From assembly GCF_900105865.1 (NCBI RefSeq), contig NZ_LT629804.1:1798001-1862000 (forward strand): a stretch of DNA of 64,000 bases, written 5' to 3'. Both the position numbers and the translations under genes were made by a program. Under the pieces are notes generated by a model. It worked only from the letters and a program-made list of their open reading frames with translations. It searched no databases and was not told the origin of the DNA. The DNA comes from Arcanobacterium phocae. Lineage in GTDB: Bacteria; Actinomycetota; Actinomycetes; Actinomycetales; Actinomycetaceae. Of this stretch, positions 8,169-15,635 are shown piece by piece; positions within the stretch are counted from its first letter, which is position 1; each line of letters begins with the position of its first letter.

Positions 8169-9341
8169 CTAAGAACACTGCTTAATCTGAGCGACTGTCT
8201 GGGCAAACCACTCACGTAATTCTTGGTCACTCGTCGTCGCTACACGCTCAGTTACAGATTCATTATCAACAAGAATCCCACCCTTAGCCATTAATATCTG
8301 CCAAGCTTCTTCATAGAATATCCCATTCTCATAAGGACGATTACCACAATCAGGGACTTCAGGCAAATGTGCCACAGCTAATGTAGATACTATATTTTCG
8401 CGCGAAATACCTTCGGGAAAGTAACTGCTTATGGAGACTTGGGAATGCGCCTCCGAGTAACGTACCTGCCCGATTGGTACTAGATCACTCCATGCAGGCA
8501 TTACTGATTCAATAACTTGCATCACTTGTTCACGCTGAGGCTCGTGTTCTGGGAACAAACACAGTTCACCGCCATCACCCACTGGTTTGCACACTGTTTC
8601 TGCCCCGCGAAAGACCACTGGAAAAGCTCCTAGAGTACTCACCGAGAATAATCCACCAAAAAAAATAATGATTCCTATCATTACGAATACAGCTTTTTTA
8701 ACCACTTTAGTCAAAAAAGCTGCCACAACTATTGCCCACAAACTGCAAGCAACTAATAAAACTCCGATAACACCCTGCCAAGCCGGGACTTGATCCGCCA
8801 TACAGCACGTTGGCCAATAGCCATTGAGATGCCGCAACCACAATGGTTCAAACGCCATTGGTAACACCATCCACAGGTAACCGATAACCAAAACTGTAGG
8901 TGTAGCGACAATAGAAGGCAACAAAACTGCCGCAATAACTCCCAAAGCAAGCATCTGGCCCAATGCACCTGTGACAACTAGGACAAGCCTCATATCAGGT
9001 ATCGAAAAGCCAGACATCACCAATCCGCATCCCATGATGACCAACCACCCAACGGTAGCTGGAATAACAATAGATTGGGAAATAATTGAGGCGAGATGCC
9101 TAGGCCAATGTGCGGCGAGAATATCTGCATCTTTAAGCCGTCCAACCGAATACGCAACACAGCTTGCCACCACCGGCCCAACGATAAAGACAATCGACAA
9201 GCCAAGCGACCATCCTTGCAGTGGCAATGCGCTTTCACCGTGTGGAGCAGCAGAAAAATGGATCGTTGCCAACACAATGAGCAGTGGGCTAAGGAATAAA
9301 ATTGGCTCTCGTCGTCGCTGACGCCACAAGGCGCTAATCAT
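8169..9341 (-). CDS. ABC transporter permease-like membrane protein with extracytoplasmic C-terminal domain
   Basis: The first 250 of 390 residues contain about seven membrane segments, starting after a basic N-terminus (WRQRRREP). The last 140 residues form a soluble, probably extracellular domain containing four Cys (CKP, LCLF, DCGN and the penultimate residue). The start overlaps the stop of the ATPase gene by 4 bp (ATGA), so the two are translationally coupled and probably form one transporter. It lacks the obvious signatures of common ABC-2 permeases. Permeases with a large outside domain next to an ATPase occur in peptide export and resistance systems, which fits the small secreted protein encoded first in this operon. 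Confidence 0.65.
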   Translation of the reverse strand: MISALWRQRRREPILFLSPLLIVLATIHFSAAPHGESALPLQGWSLGLSIVFIVGPVVASCVAYSVGRLKDADILAAHWPRHLASIISQSIVIPATVGWLVIMGCGLVMSGFSIPDMRLVLVVTGALGQMLALGVIAAVLLPSIVATPTVLVIGYLWMVLPMAFEPLWLRHLNGYWPTCCMADQVPAWQGVIGVLLVACSLWAIVVAAFLTKVVKKAVFVMIGIIIFFGGLFSVSTLGAFPVVFRGAETVCKPVGDGGELCLFPEHEPQREQVMQVIESVMPAWSDLVPIGQVRYSEAHSQVSISSYFPEGISRENIVSTLAVAHLPEVPDCGNRPYENGIFYEEAWQILMAKGGILVDNESVTERVATTSDQELREWFAQTVAQIKQCS

Positions 9342-10042
9342 TGCGTTTGTCTCCAGTCAGTTCCCGTTGCAACATAATAGGATTCAACTGGATCTAAGTG
9401 TGGGGTCAGTTCTAAAAACTCTGGAACACTCCCGCTAAATTTCACTTCTCCAGATTGAAGAAGGATTACCCAGTCAAAGGATGCTGCCAATTCACGAATA
9501 TCATGCGTGGAAACAAGCATATATTCAGCGAGTTTGCTATCCGAAAAAAGCAAATCCCGCAGCCGCTCATATTCTGTTACATCCAAACCTGCAGTTGGCT
9601 CGTCTAAAATCAATAAATCAGGATCACCAATCAAGGCTTGCGCTAATCCAAGTCTACGTAATTGCCCTCCAGATAAACTAGTTGAACGAGTATCAGCCTG
9701 CCGAAGAAGATTGACACTTGTAAGTACTTCCTGAATTTGCTGGGAAAGTTGATCAGATGCGACCTTCTCTAACCACCCTATATATGAGAGCTGCTCACGC
9801 ACTGTAAAGCTACGAATTGGTTTGATTCGTTGCGGCATCCAACTGGTGAAAAAAGAATCGCTTGGCCAGCTGATATTCCCGTGTGCCATCTGCAACTTCC
9901 CAGAAAGAAGCGCCATCAATGTTGTTTTTCCAGCCCCATTAGGACCAACTAACACTGTTCGCCCAGGATGAATCTCAATCGACAACTTGGAAAACAAAGA
10001 TTTATTGCGGTACGAAAAAACTAGATTGTCGATAAAAATCAT
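9338..10042 (-). CDS. ABC transporter ATP-binding protein
   Basis: This is a 234-residue cytoplasmic ATPase. Walker A is 'VGPNGAGKTTL' (about residues 33-43), followed by a Q-loop ('WMPQRI'), the signature 'LSGGQLRRLGLAQAL', Walker B 'LLILDEPTAGLD' and the H-loop 'STHDIREL'. This pattern matches exporter-type (ABC-2/drug, peptide) ATPases. It lies 28 bp after the secreted-protein gene and overlaps the permease gene by 4 bp. It probably powers export of, or protection from, a peptide; the substrate is unknown. Confidence 0.9.
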   Translation of the reverse strand: MIFIDNLVFSYRNKSLFSKLSIEIHPGRTVLVGPNGAGKTTLMALLSGKLQMAHGNISWPSDSFFTSWMPQRIKPIRSFTVREQLSYIGWLEKVASDQLSQQIQEVLTSVNLLRQADTRSTSLSGGQLRRLGLAQALIGDPDLLILDEPTAGLDVTEYERLRDLLFSDSKLAEYMLVSTHDIRELAASFDWVILLQSGEVKFSGSVPEFLELTPHLDPVESYYVATGTDWRQTQ

Positions 10043-10070
10043 TACCTAATGTATCTCTCGTTCTAGCGGA

Positions 10071-10430
10071 TCAGTAATTTACGCTTACATTACGAACTGA
10101 AATCGCACCGTATTCACTCCCGTTAACTCCAGTAAGTGTAAAGTGATAGCTTCCAGCAGGAGAACGTCCCCAGTATTTAGTATCCGATCCACCACAGTTA
10201 AGAGAACGCCTGCCTTGCGACTCATCTGGTTGATAAAAAGGCGTTTCTCGAGTTAGCTGTACTTCTGCGTTGACACCATGGTATGGATTAATATTGTTGG
10301 TACATCCGGAAAATGTAATGCTTGTGCTAGTTGAATCAATATTCTGATCCTGCCATGTTCTCGAATTAAAACCCGTAAGAACACCTGTCATATAAGAACT
10401 CCAGCTTCCTTCAGCATATGCTACTGGCAT
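10071..10430 (-). CDS. Small secreted protein (bacteriocin-like?), signal peptide disrupted by a frameshift
   Basis: From the first in-frame ATG the product has 119 residues beginning MPVAYAEGSWSS. Reading further upstream in the same frame gives the hydrophobic run FLLAVVG but no start codon. In the next frame, 10488-10462, a GTG or TTG start after GAGGGG gives VSVLRRLTK, an ideal signal-peptide n-region, and then a stop. Removing one A of the AAA at 10462-10464 joins the two into a normal Sec signal peptide ending AYA, cleaved before EGSW. The mature part has two Cys and ends 'ISVRNVSVNY'. The AEGSW start resembles lactococcin-972-type bacteriocins, but the rest does not clearly match. It is first in an operon with an ABC transporter. 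Confidence 0.55.
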   Translation of the reverse strand: MPVAYAEGSWSSYMTGVLTGFNSRTWQDQNIDSTSTSITFSGCTNNINPYHGVNAEVQLTRETPFYQPDESQGRRSLNCGGSDTKYWGRSPAGSYHFTLTGVNGSEYGAISVRNVSVNY

Positions 10431-10520
10431 ACCAACGACAGCTAATAAAAAACTGTAATTATTTAGTTAAACGACGCAAAACGCTCACATCCCCTCATAT
10501 GGATAACTCATCGTTCTCTC

Positions 10521-10549
10521 ATTATAGGAAGAAAATATGTTGTACACAA
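10521..10549 (-). promoter_or_regulatory. Promoter of the secreted-protein/ABC operon, with palindrome over the -35
   Basis: On the minus strand, TTGTGT (10549-10544) and a perfect TATAAT (10526-10521) are spaced by 17 bp. The palindrome GTTGT-AC-ACAAC at 10539-10550 overlaps the -35 and could be a repressor site. The start codons of the operon's first gene lie about 33-42 nt downstream of the -10. Confidence 0.65.
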
Positions 10550-10640
10550 CACAATTAAGTAGATCGCAACATAAATTATTGTATGTGAATGACCGGTAAA
10601 TAACTTCACTGAAAGTCATCGTTAAATCATCGTAGACAGT

Positions 10641-11636
10641 TTAGCTCGCCGTCACCGAATCTGGATCGACTCGTCCCGCCACTGGCACGGACAAGATGTC
10701 CGCGGTGGACCGCAAATCATTATCCATTTGGCAGAGCAGCTCATTAACATCAGAAAAGCTCATCATGGGGCGCACATAGTCGATAAAATCGATCGCGACT
10801 TCTTCCCCATAAAGGTTAAGATCACTTCGCCCTAGTACGTGGGCCTCTACTGTGCGTTCAACACCATCAAATTGCGGATTAGTTCCAATAGAAATTGCAG
10901 CCGGCAAATGTTCCGTTGCCTTCGTTTCTGGAATGGTACGCACCAGCCAGCCAGCATAAACACCATCAGCCGGTATTTCGCCAACGCCTACGCCCGGCAG
11001 ATTCGCCGTCGGAAAGCCAAGCTGACGACCGCGCTTAAAACCATGCTCAACTACGCCACGAATCCGGTGTGGTCGGCCCAGTACTTGCGTTGCTTGCCGA
11101 ACATCACCGGCACGCAGTAGATCACGCACCCATGTAGAGGACCACCGTCTACCATCATGCAAATCACAAACATCATCCAAAATAATCGCGGTTAAATCGT
11201 GGTTACGCCCATAGGAACGCAGAAAATCACCGTCGCCTGAGTTATTACGCCCAAACCGTACATCTTCTCCAGCTACAACCACCCCAGCATGCAACATGTC
11301 TACAAGTTGCTGGTCAACAAATTCTTGTGGACTCTGGCGCGCGTAGTCCAGCGTGTAATGTTGAACAAAAACCGCATCAATCCCAGCCGCTTCTAATCGT
11401 TCTAAGCGATCAGCAAGAGACGTAATCAACGGTAAGGGAGTATCTGGATTATGAACGAGACGCGGATGCGGATCAAAAGTTAATGCGACTGCTTTCAGAC
11501 CACGCTGACGGGCTTGCCGGACAGTTTCTTGCACCACTACCTGGTGCCCCTTATGCACACCGTCGAAAATACCAATAGTCACAACTGTCGTGCCGATATC
11601 GCACGGAATATCGATTGCACTATGCCAAATTTGCAT
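10641..11636 (-). CDS. ribF: Bifunctional riboflavin kinase / FAD synthetase
   Basis: RibF converts riboflavin to FMN and then FAD in the cytoplasm. The N-terminal nucleotidyltransferase domain carries the GxFDGVHxGH motif ('GIFDGVHKGHQ', about residues 23-33) and 'VAGEDVRFGRNNSGD'. The C-terminal kinase domain has 'HGFKRGRQLGFPTANL' and 'EEVAIDFIDYVRPMMSF'. The length of 331 residues is standard. The ATG start is 3 bp after the stop of the Cys-rich miniprotein, so the two are likely co-transcribed. In most actinobacteria ribF directly follows truB; here about 2.4 kb of extra sequence intervenes. No FMN riboswitch was seen upstream. Confidence 0.95.
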   Translation of the reverse strand: MQIWHSAIDIPCDIGTTVVTIGIFDGVHKGHQVVVQETVRQARQRGLKAVALTFDPHPRLVHNPDTPLPLITSLADRLERLEAAGIDAVFVQHYTLDYARQSPQEFVDQQLVDMLHAGVVVAGEDVRFGRNNSGDGDFLRSYGRNHDLTAIILDDVCDLHDGRRWSSTWVRDLLRAGDVRQATQVLGRPHRIRGVVEHGFKRGRQLGFPTANLPGVGVGEIPADGVYAGWLVRTIPETKATEHLPAAISIGTNPQFDGVERTVEAHVLGRSDLNLYGEEVAIDFIDYVRPMMSFSDVNELLCQMDNDLRSTADILSVPVAGRVDPDSVTAS

Positions 11637-11639
11637 CGG

Positions 11640-11822
11640 TTAAATTCCACGCAATCCTAATTGTTTACGACCCTGCGAGACATCATCCGGCGCAGAGGCT
11701 GGGGTGTTCTCAGTGCGAATTCCATGATGACGGCCCTTGCCGCCACAACCACACCCACTGTGCTGACCAGCTGTTGCTGCTTTCTTACCGCCGCAACCGC
11801 AGCCCTTTTTCTCTTCAGTCAT
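11640..11822 (-). CDS. Cys/Gly-rich miniprotein with two CGCGG motifs
   Basis: This 60-residue protein has two near-identical clusters, GCGCGGKK and GCGCGGKG, spaced by 11 residues, followed by a His pair and a polar tail ending LGLRGI. The Cys pairs suggest metal binding; I do not recognise the family. The ATG at 11822 is chosen because the longer frame upstream runs through the palindromic repeat at 11879-11927; a second ATG lies three codons earlier. No strong Shine-Dalgarno is visible. The 3 bp gap to ribF and the terminator upstream at 11957-11991 make it the first gene of a ribF transcript. Confidence 0.55.
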   Translation of the reverse strand: MTEEKKGCGCGGKKAATAGQHSGCGCGGKGRHHGIRTENTPASAPDDVSQGRKQLGLRGI

Positions 11823-11878
11823 GGGCACCATGATAATACGGCCGGTTGACAATAGGTTAGGTGGTGTGCCGAAAATTC

Positions 11879-11927
11879 GGTAATAGCGCAAACCTCGTCC
11901 ATATATACCTAGGTTTGCGTTATTGCC
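11879..11927. repeat. Palindromic repeat, copy A
   Basis: The left arm GGTAATAGCGCAAACCT (11879-11895) and right arm AGGTTTGCGTTATTGCC (11911-11927) pair with two mismatches around a 15 nt loop. Loop start, arms and the right flank (AAG..TTT.GGCAC) match copy B at 14009-14057. On the minus strand TTGGCA and TATATA at 16 bp spacing lie inside the repeat, so it may also carry the promoter for the miniprotein-ribF unit. Confidence 0.8.
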
Positions 11928-11956
11928 AAGATTTTGGCACAACATCCGTAGAAAAA

Positions 11957-11991
11957 AGGGGGCAGGATAGATATCATCTATTCTGCCCCCT
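11957..11991 (-). terminator. Rho-independent terminator of the acid phosphatase gene
   Basis: A 16 bp stem (one wobble pair) starting AGGGGGCAGGATAGAT with a 3 nt loop is followed by six T on the minus strand. It lies 16 bp after the gene's stop. Confidence 0.92.
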
Positions 11992-12006
11992 CAGTTCACC
12001 GTTAAT

Positions 12007-13914
12007 TCATGGCAAATAATATGTAGGATTAGGGAGCTTGTAGTGGGCGTCAGCGTATCCCCCAATCAGATCAGAGTATTGATCGCCAAAATTACCGACG
12101 ATGCGATAACCTAAGTCATTCTCGATATGCTTACGAACTGAGGATTTGAACTCGATAGTAGTGCACTTTTCCTTAGCACACGTAACCCACTGCGGAAGTT
12201 CAGCAGCCTTGGATGTCTTCTTCGTGAAGTAGATGCTCGGATCAATAGCTGGATATCCAACTTCCGTCATGTTCCGCTGAGTTATCTCTTTTAGATCATC
12301 GGAACGTCCATTGAGACCAATAATTTCACAGCCCGCTTCCTTAGCAGCAGAAACTAGTTCCGCCATTCCAGGTGTTGCTGGAAGTGCATGGTAGTTCGTC
12401 TTGAGGTAATCAATCTGCTTTGCTGGTGAGAACGCGAACTCCATCCATTCTTCCATGTCATAGGTCCACAGCGTCGTGTCATCAGCATCCAGCGTGATAG
12501 CTGGCTTTTCCCCATGCGCAACAGCAGTCTGGCAGCGCTCGACGACCTCACCGCGAGCTTTATCCGTGACCGCCTTCAGTTCGCTGATGTATGGTGACGT
12601 TTCTTTGCTAGAAACATATTGACCCAGCTCGGCATCCTTATGCGCTGAATAGTAATGACGCAAGGTCGACTTAACAATATCCATATTTGGAATATCGGAG
12701 TCTTTCACGCCCGGACGCGCTCCGGAAGACCCATCTGATGCAACAACATACGTGGATTCAGCTGGTGCCATACCCGCAGCTTTATCGCGAGCTTCCCAGT
12801 CTGCGTCTAGGTTTGGGCTAGGCAAATAGTAGGTAGCATTTGGTAGTTTGACCCATTTTTCTGCTTGACCGCCTTGCAGATCGGACCATTGGTCACCGAA
12901 GTTTCCAATAATGGTGTAACCAAGGTCTTCCTGAATATGTTGGCGGGTACCAGCTTTAAATTGAACAGTAGTGCACTTCTTCTTTTCCATGTCACAACGT
13001 CCCTGGTTAACTAGATACTCCGGCATTGGATCATCTTTTGTAAACTTCGTAAAGAAATACTCGTTCGTGAACAGTGGCTTCCCATTCGCATCTACGTATC
13101 CAGCATGCTCCAAATTAGCGACAGTGTAAGATTGTTGCTTACTGTTACGACCCGTCAGCCCAATAATCTGGCATCCAGCATCGTGAATTTTCTTCACCGC
13201 GTCAACCATTCCCGGAGTTGCAGGCATTTCATGAGCATCAAACCAAGCTTGCTGTTTTGTAGGCGTAAAAGCGAAATTCATCGCCCCATCTTCCATGTCA
13301 TACGTCCACAATGTGGTGTCATCTGAATCAAACACAGCAGCAGGTTTCTTACCAGCAGTTTTGGCAGCAGAACACATTTTCGCGACCTCATCACCGGCCG
13401 CCGAAGCAATAGCAGTAACATCCCGAATATATGGTGAATCGTTCTTGTCGGCTATGCCATCTTTCGAAGCATTCATGTATGCACGCAGCGTCTTTTTAGC
13501 GACATCCCAGTTGATAATATCTTCACCAGAAGCAATGTCACCGGTTGTGCCATCAGCCTTCATCGTGAAGGTTGTTTTAGGTGTCATCCATGATTCGTCG
13601 GTGACAGGCCGAGAGATACCCGTGTTGCTGGCATCTGGTTGTTGCTGCGGCTTGTCCGCGTCAGCTTTCTTCTCTTTTGCAGCGTCATAGTGATAACCTT
13701 GCGGGCATTTTTTGGCTGTTGACGCATAGGACTGCACCGGAGCGTAAGCCATTGCCCCAACTACGGCAACGAGGAGCATCATGGCTACTCCTGCGCGCTT
13801 TTTCCGGATAATTAAAAAAGCACCCAGCATGAGCATGCCGAGTGCAAGTGCAGCTAATAGACCTGTTGACATACCTGTTTTAGCAAGATCAGGTACGCAG
13901 TAATCTGGGATCAC
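12007..13914 (-). CDS. Membrane-anchored protein with two tandem HAD acid phosphatase domains and an N-terminal sortase-like signal
   Basis: The GTG start at 13914 has a strong Shine-Dalgarno (GAGGAGG) 5 nt away, giving 635 residues; a longer TTG frame exists but lacks one. The N-terminus reads LAKTG (10-14), a membrane segment, RKKR (37-40), then a second membrane or signal segment ending about 64. Two repeated class B/IIIB HAD phosphatase domains follow. Domain 1 has DSDDT (about 198) and 'GLTGR'; domain 2 has DADDT (about 475) and 'GLNGR'. Both have 'GNFGDQxSD' and both end in YYLP. Both are probably extracellular and hydrolyse phosphomonoesters. Palindromic repeat copies lie on either side, inside the truB-ribF interval. 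Confidence 0.85.
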   Translation of the reverse strand: MIPDYCVPDLAKTGMSTGLLAALALGMLMLGAFLIIRKKRAGVAMMLLVAVVGAMAYAPVQSYASTAKKCPQGYHYDAAKEKKADADKPQQQPDASNTGISRPVTDESWMTPKTTFTMKADGTTGDIASGEDIINWDVAKKTLRAYMNASKDGIADKNDSPYIRDVTAIASAAGDEVAKMCSAAKTAGKKPAAVFDSDDTTLWTYDMEDGAMNFAFTPTKQQAWFDAHEMPATPGMVDAVKKIHDAGCQIIGLTGRNSKQQSYTVANLEHAGYVDANGKPLFTNEYFFTKFTKDDPMPEYLVNQGRCDMEKKKCTTVQFKAGTRQHIQEDLGYTIIGNFGDQWSDLQGGQAEKWVKLPNATYYLPSPNLDADWEARDKAAGMAPAESTYVVASDGSSGARPGVKDSDIPNMDIVKSTLRHYYSAHKDAELGQYVSSKETSPYISELKAVTDKARGEVVERCQTAVAHGEKPAITLDADDTTLWTYDMEEWMEFAFSPAKQIDYLKTNYHALPATPGMAELVSAAKEAGCEIIGLNGRSDDLKEITQRNMTEVGYPAIDPSIYFTKKTSKAAELPQWVTCAKEKCTTIEFKSSVRKHIENDLGYRIVGNFGDQYSDLIGGYADAHYKLPNPTYYLP

Positions 13915-14008
13915 GTGTCCTCCTCGTTGAAGAATAATAATGTCCTCGCACAATGTGCTCAGAGGTACATAATAGTCCCATTCATATCCCGGTGCCGAAC
14001 GCTAATGC

Positions 14009-14057
14009 GGTAATAGCGCAAACCTCGTCCGTATATGTCAAGGTTTGCGCTATTGCC
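14009..14057. repeat. Palindromic repeat, copy B
   Basis: Arms GGTAATAGCGCAAACCT (14009-14025) and AGGTTTGCGCTATTGCC (14041-14057) pair with one wobble around a 15 nt loop. It has the same orientation as copy A. It lies between the truB stop and the upstream region of the acid phosphatase gene. Confidence 0.8.
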
Positions 14058-14080
14058 AAGTTTTAGGCACACTCAAAGCG

Positions 14081-15109
14081 TCAAAAAATCCGAATTTGCA
14101 GATCCGGTTTGAGCTGTTTAGAACGCGGCGAAACAATCGCAATTGCTTGCTCCCCCAAGAATGCACATGCCGGCCATTTATTGGCTCCGTCGATCCGAAT
14201 CGGATCGTGCCGATCGATAAACAGTCCTCTCCCAAGCCGTTCTGCCTCCGCCCCATCTATATCGATCCGAGAGAATGTTTGTGCACACACGTCATCGATC
14301 CCGACTACCGGTAGCTCTTCCCCATCAGTAATACGATCACGCAATGCTTCAATCGTATGAGCCTGAGCTATGTCCCAGCGCCCAACATGTTCCCGGCGCA
14401 ACATTGACAGGTGTGCCCCGACTCCAAGTTTTGCGCCAAGATCGCGCGCCAAAGCACGTACATAGGTTCCTGAAGAAACATCAACGGCAATATCAAAAGC
14501 CAAGGTGCCGTATCTTTTGTCCCCAATTTGCACCGATTCAGACGCAACATCTGAGGTCCGTTCAAATCGATAGATTGTTACTGTCTGAGCAGCCAGATCT
14601 ACTTGCACACCATCACGAACAAGATCGTGGGCTCGTTTTCCACCAATTTTCTTCGCCGAAACGGTAGCCGGGACTTGCTGGATCTGACCAGTTAGTTCAG
14701 CTATCGCCGTGTCAATCTGGTCAGAACCAATCGAATTAACAGCGCGGACCTCATCAGTCGAAGGAACGATAGGAGTACCATCTGCGTCATCTGTGTCAGT
14801 TCCAACTCCCAAGACGATCCGTGCTACATACGTTTTATCAGCACCGGTTAAGTACTGGACCAGTTTGGTCGCTCTACCAAACGCTACTGTCAGAAGTCCG
14901 GTAGCCATGGGATCGAGTGTACCGGTGTGCCCGACTTTGCGAGTAGCACCAAGGCGACGTAGTGCGCCCACGATATCGTGCGAGGTGACGCCCTGTGGCT
15001 TATCTATAAGGATCAGGCCATCGGCAGCTTCATGGAGGCCACGCGGCAGATCGCCCCACGGCATAACACGCCGGGGGCGATCTATCTCGCGTTTACGATT
15101 CCGAGCCAC
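14081..15109 (-). CDS. truB: tRNA pseudouridine-55 synthase
   Basis: TruB makes pseudouridine 55 in the T-loop of tRNAs. The catalytic Asp lies in 'HTGTLDPMATGLL' (Asp66). 'GLILIDKPQGVTSHD' precedes it, and 'YGTLAFDIAVDVSSGTYVRALARDLG' and a C-terminal PUA-like region follow. The length of 342 residues is normal. It starts with GTG immediately after the rbfA stop, consistent with the rimP-nusA-ylxR-infB-rbfA-truB operon. Confidence 0.96.
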   Translation of the reverse strand: MARNRKREIDRPRRVMPWGDLPRGLHEAADGLILIDKPQGVTSHDIVGALRRLGATRKVGHTGTLDPMATGLLTVAFGRATKLVQYLTGADKTYVARIVLGVGTDTDDADGTPIVPSTDEVRAVNSIGSDQIDTAIAELTGQIQQVPATVSAKKIGGKRAHDLVRDGVQVDLAAQTVTIYRFERTSDVASESVQIGDKRYGTLAFDIAVDVSSGTYVRALARDLGAKLGVGAHLSMLRREHVGRWDIAQAHTIEALRDRITDGEELPVVGIDDVCAQTFSRIDIDGAEAERLGRGLFIDRHDPIRIDGANKWPACAFLGEQAIAIVSPRSKQLKPDLQIRIF

Positions 15110-15604
15110 TTACTCGGCCAACTCGGTAGAGTCAGTCAGCTCGTCATCAGCTACGCTGTCCAATAGGTCAACAGATTCTGCTGATTCTTCATCTGGCTTC
15201 CGGTATGGATCAGGATCCCCAGCATACTGGGCATCTTGAGCCATCTTCCGGATCTGTTCATCACGGTAACGAGCCGCAATAAGCAGATCCTCAATGGATT
15301 TTGCCGATTCTGGCAGTGCATCCAAGTGAAATGCCAGCGACGGCGTCAAGCGTAAACCTAACTGTTTGCCAACATTTGAGCGGATCACTCCGGTAGCTGA
15401 GCGCAATGCGGCAGCAGTACTCTTCGCATCGTGCTCATCACCGAAAACGGTGTAGAACACATCTGCATGCTGTAAATCGCCAGTTACCCGCACATCTGTA
15501 ATGGTGACCATACCTAACCGCGGATCTTTGATCTGCTTGTCAAGCATTGATGCCACTACTTGTTGGATACGTTCCGCTACTCGAGCAGCACGTGGATTAA
15601 CCAT
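15110..15604 (-). CDS. rbfA: Ribosome-binding factor A
   Basis: RbfA is a KH-fold 30S maturation factor that acts on the 5' end of 16S rRNA. The N-terminus 'MVNPRAARVAERIQQVVASMLDKQIKDPRLGMVTITDVRVT' is diagnostic. The core ends near residue 110 ('LAFHLDALPESAKSIEDLL') and an acidic tail of about 40 residues follows. The ATG has a Shine-Dalgarno (GAGGAACT). It sits between infB and truB. Confidence 0.95.
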   Translation of the reverse strand: MVNPRAARVAERIQQVVASMLDKQIKDPRLGMVTITDVRVTGDLQHADVFYTVFGDEHDAKSTAAALRSATGVIRSNVGKQLGLRLTPSLAFHLDALPESAKSIEDLLIAARYRDEQIRKMAQDAQYAGDPDPYRKPDEESAESVDLLDSVADDELTDSTELAE

Positions 15605-15635
15605 AGTTCCTCACTTTACTAAGCGCACACGACTA

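Noticed and set aside
11640..11945. Longer 101-residue version of the Cys-rich miniprotein
   Set aside because: The additional N-terminus is translated from the palindromic repeat and carries no plausible ribosome-binding site; the internal ATG is preferred.
11637..11950. FMN riboswitch upstream of ribF
   Set aside because: The leader shows only the palindromic repeat; none of the conserved FMN-aptamer blocks were seen.
11879..14057. CRISPR-like repeat
   Set aside because: Two copies 2.1 kb apart with a whole gene between them, and a palindromic arm structure, do not form a repeat-spacer array.
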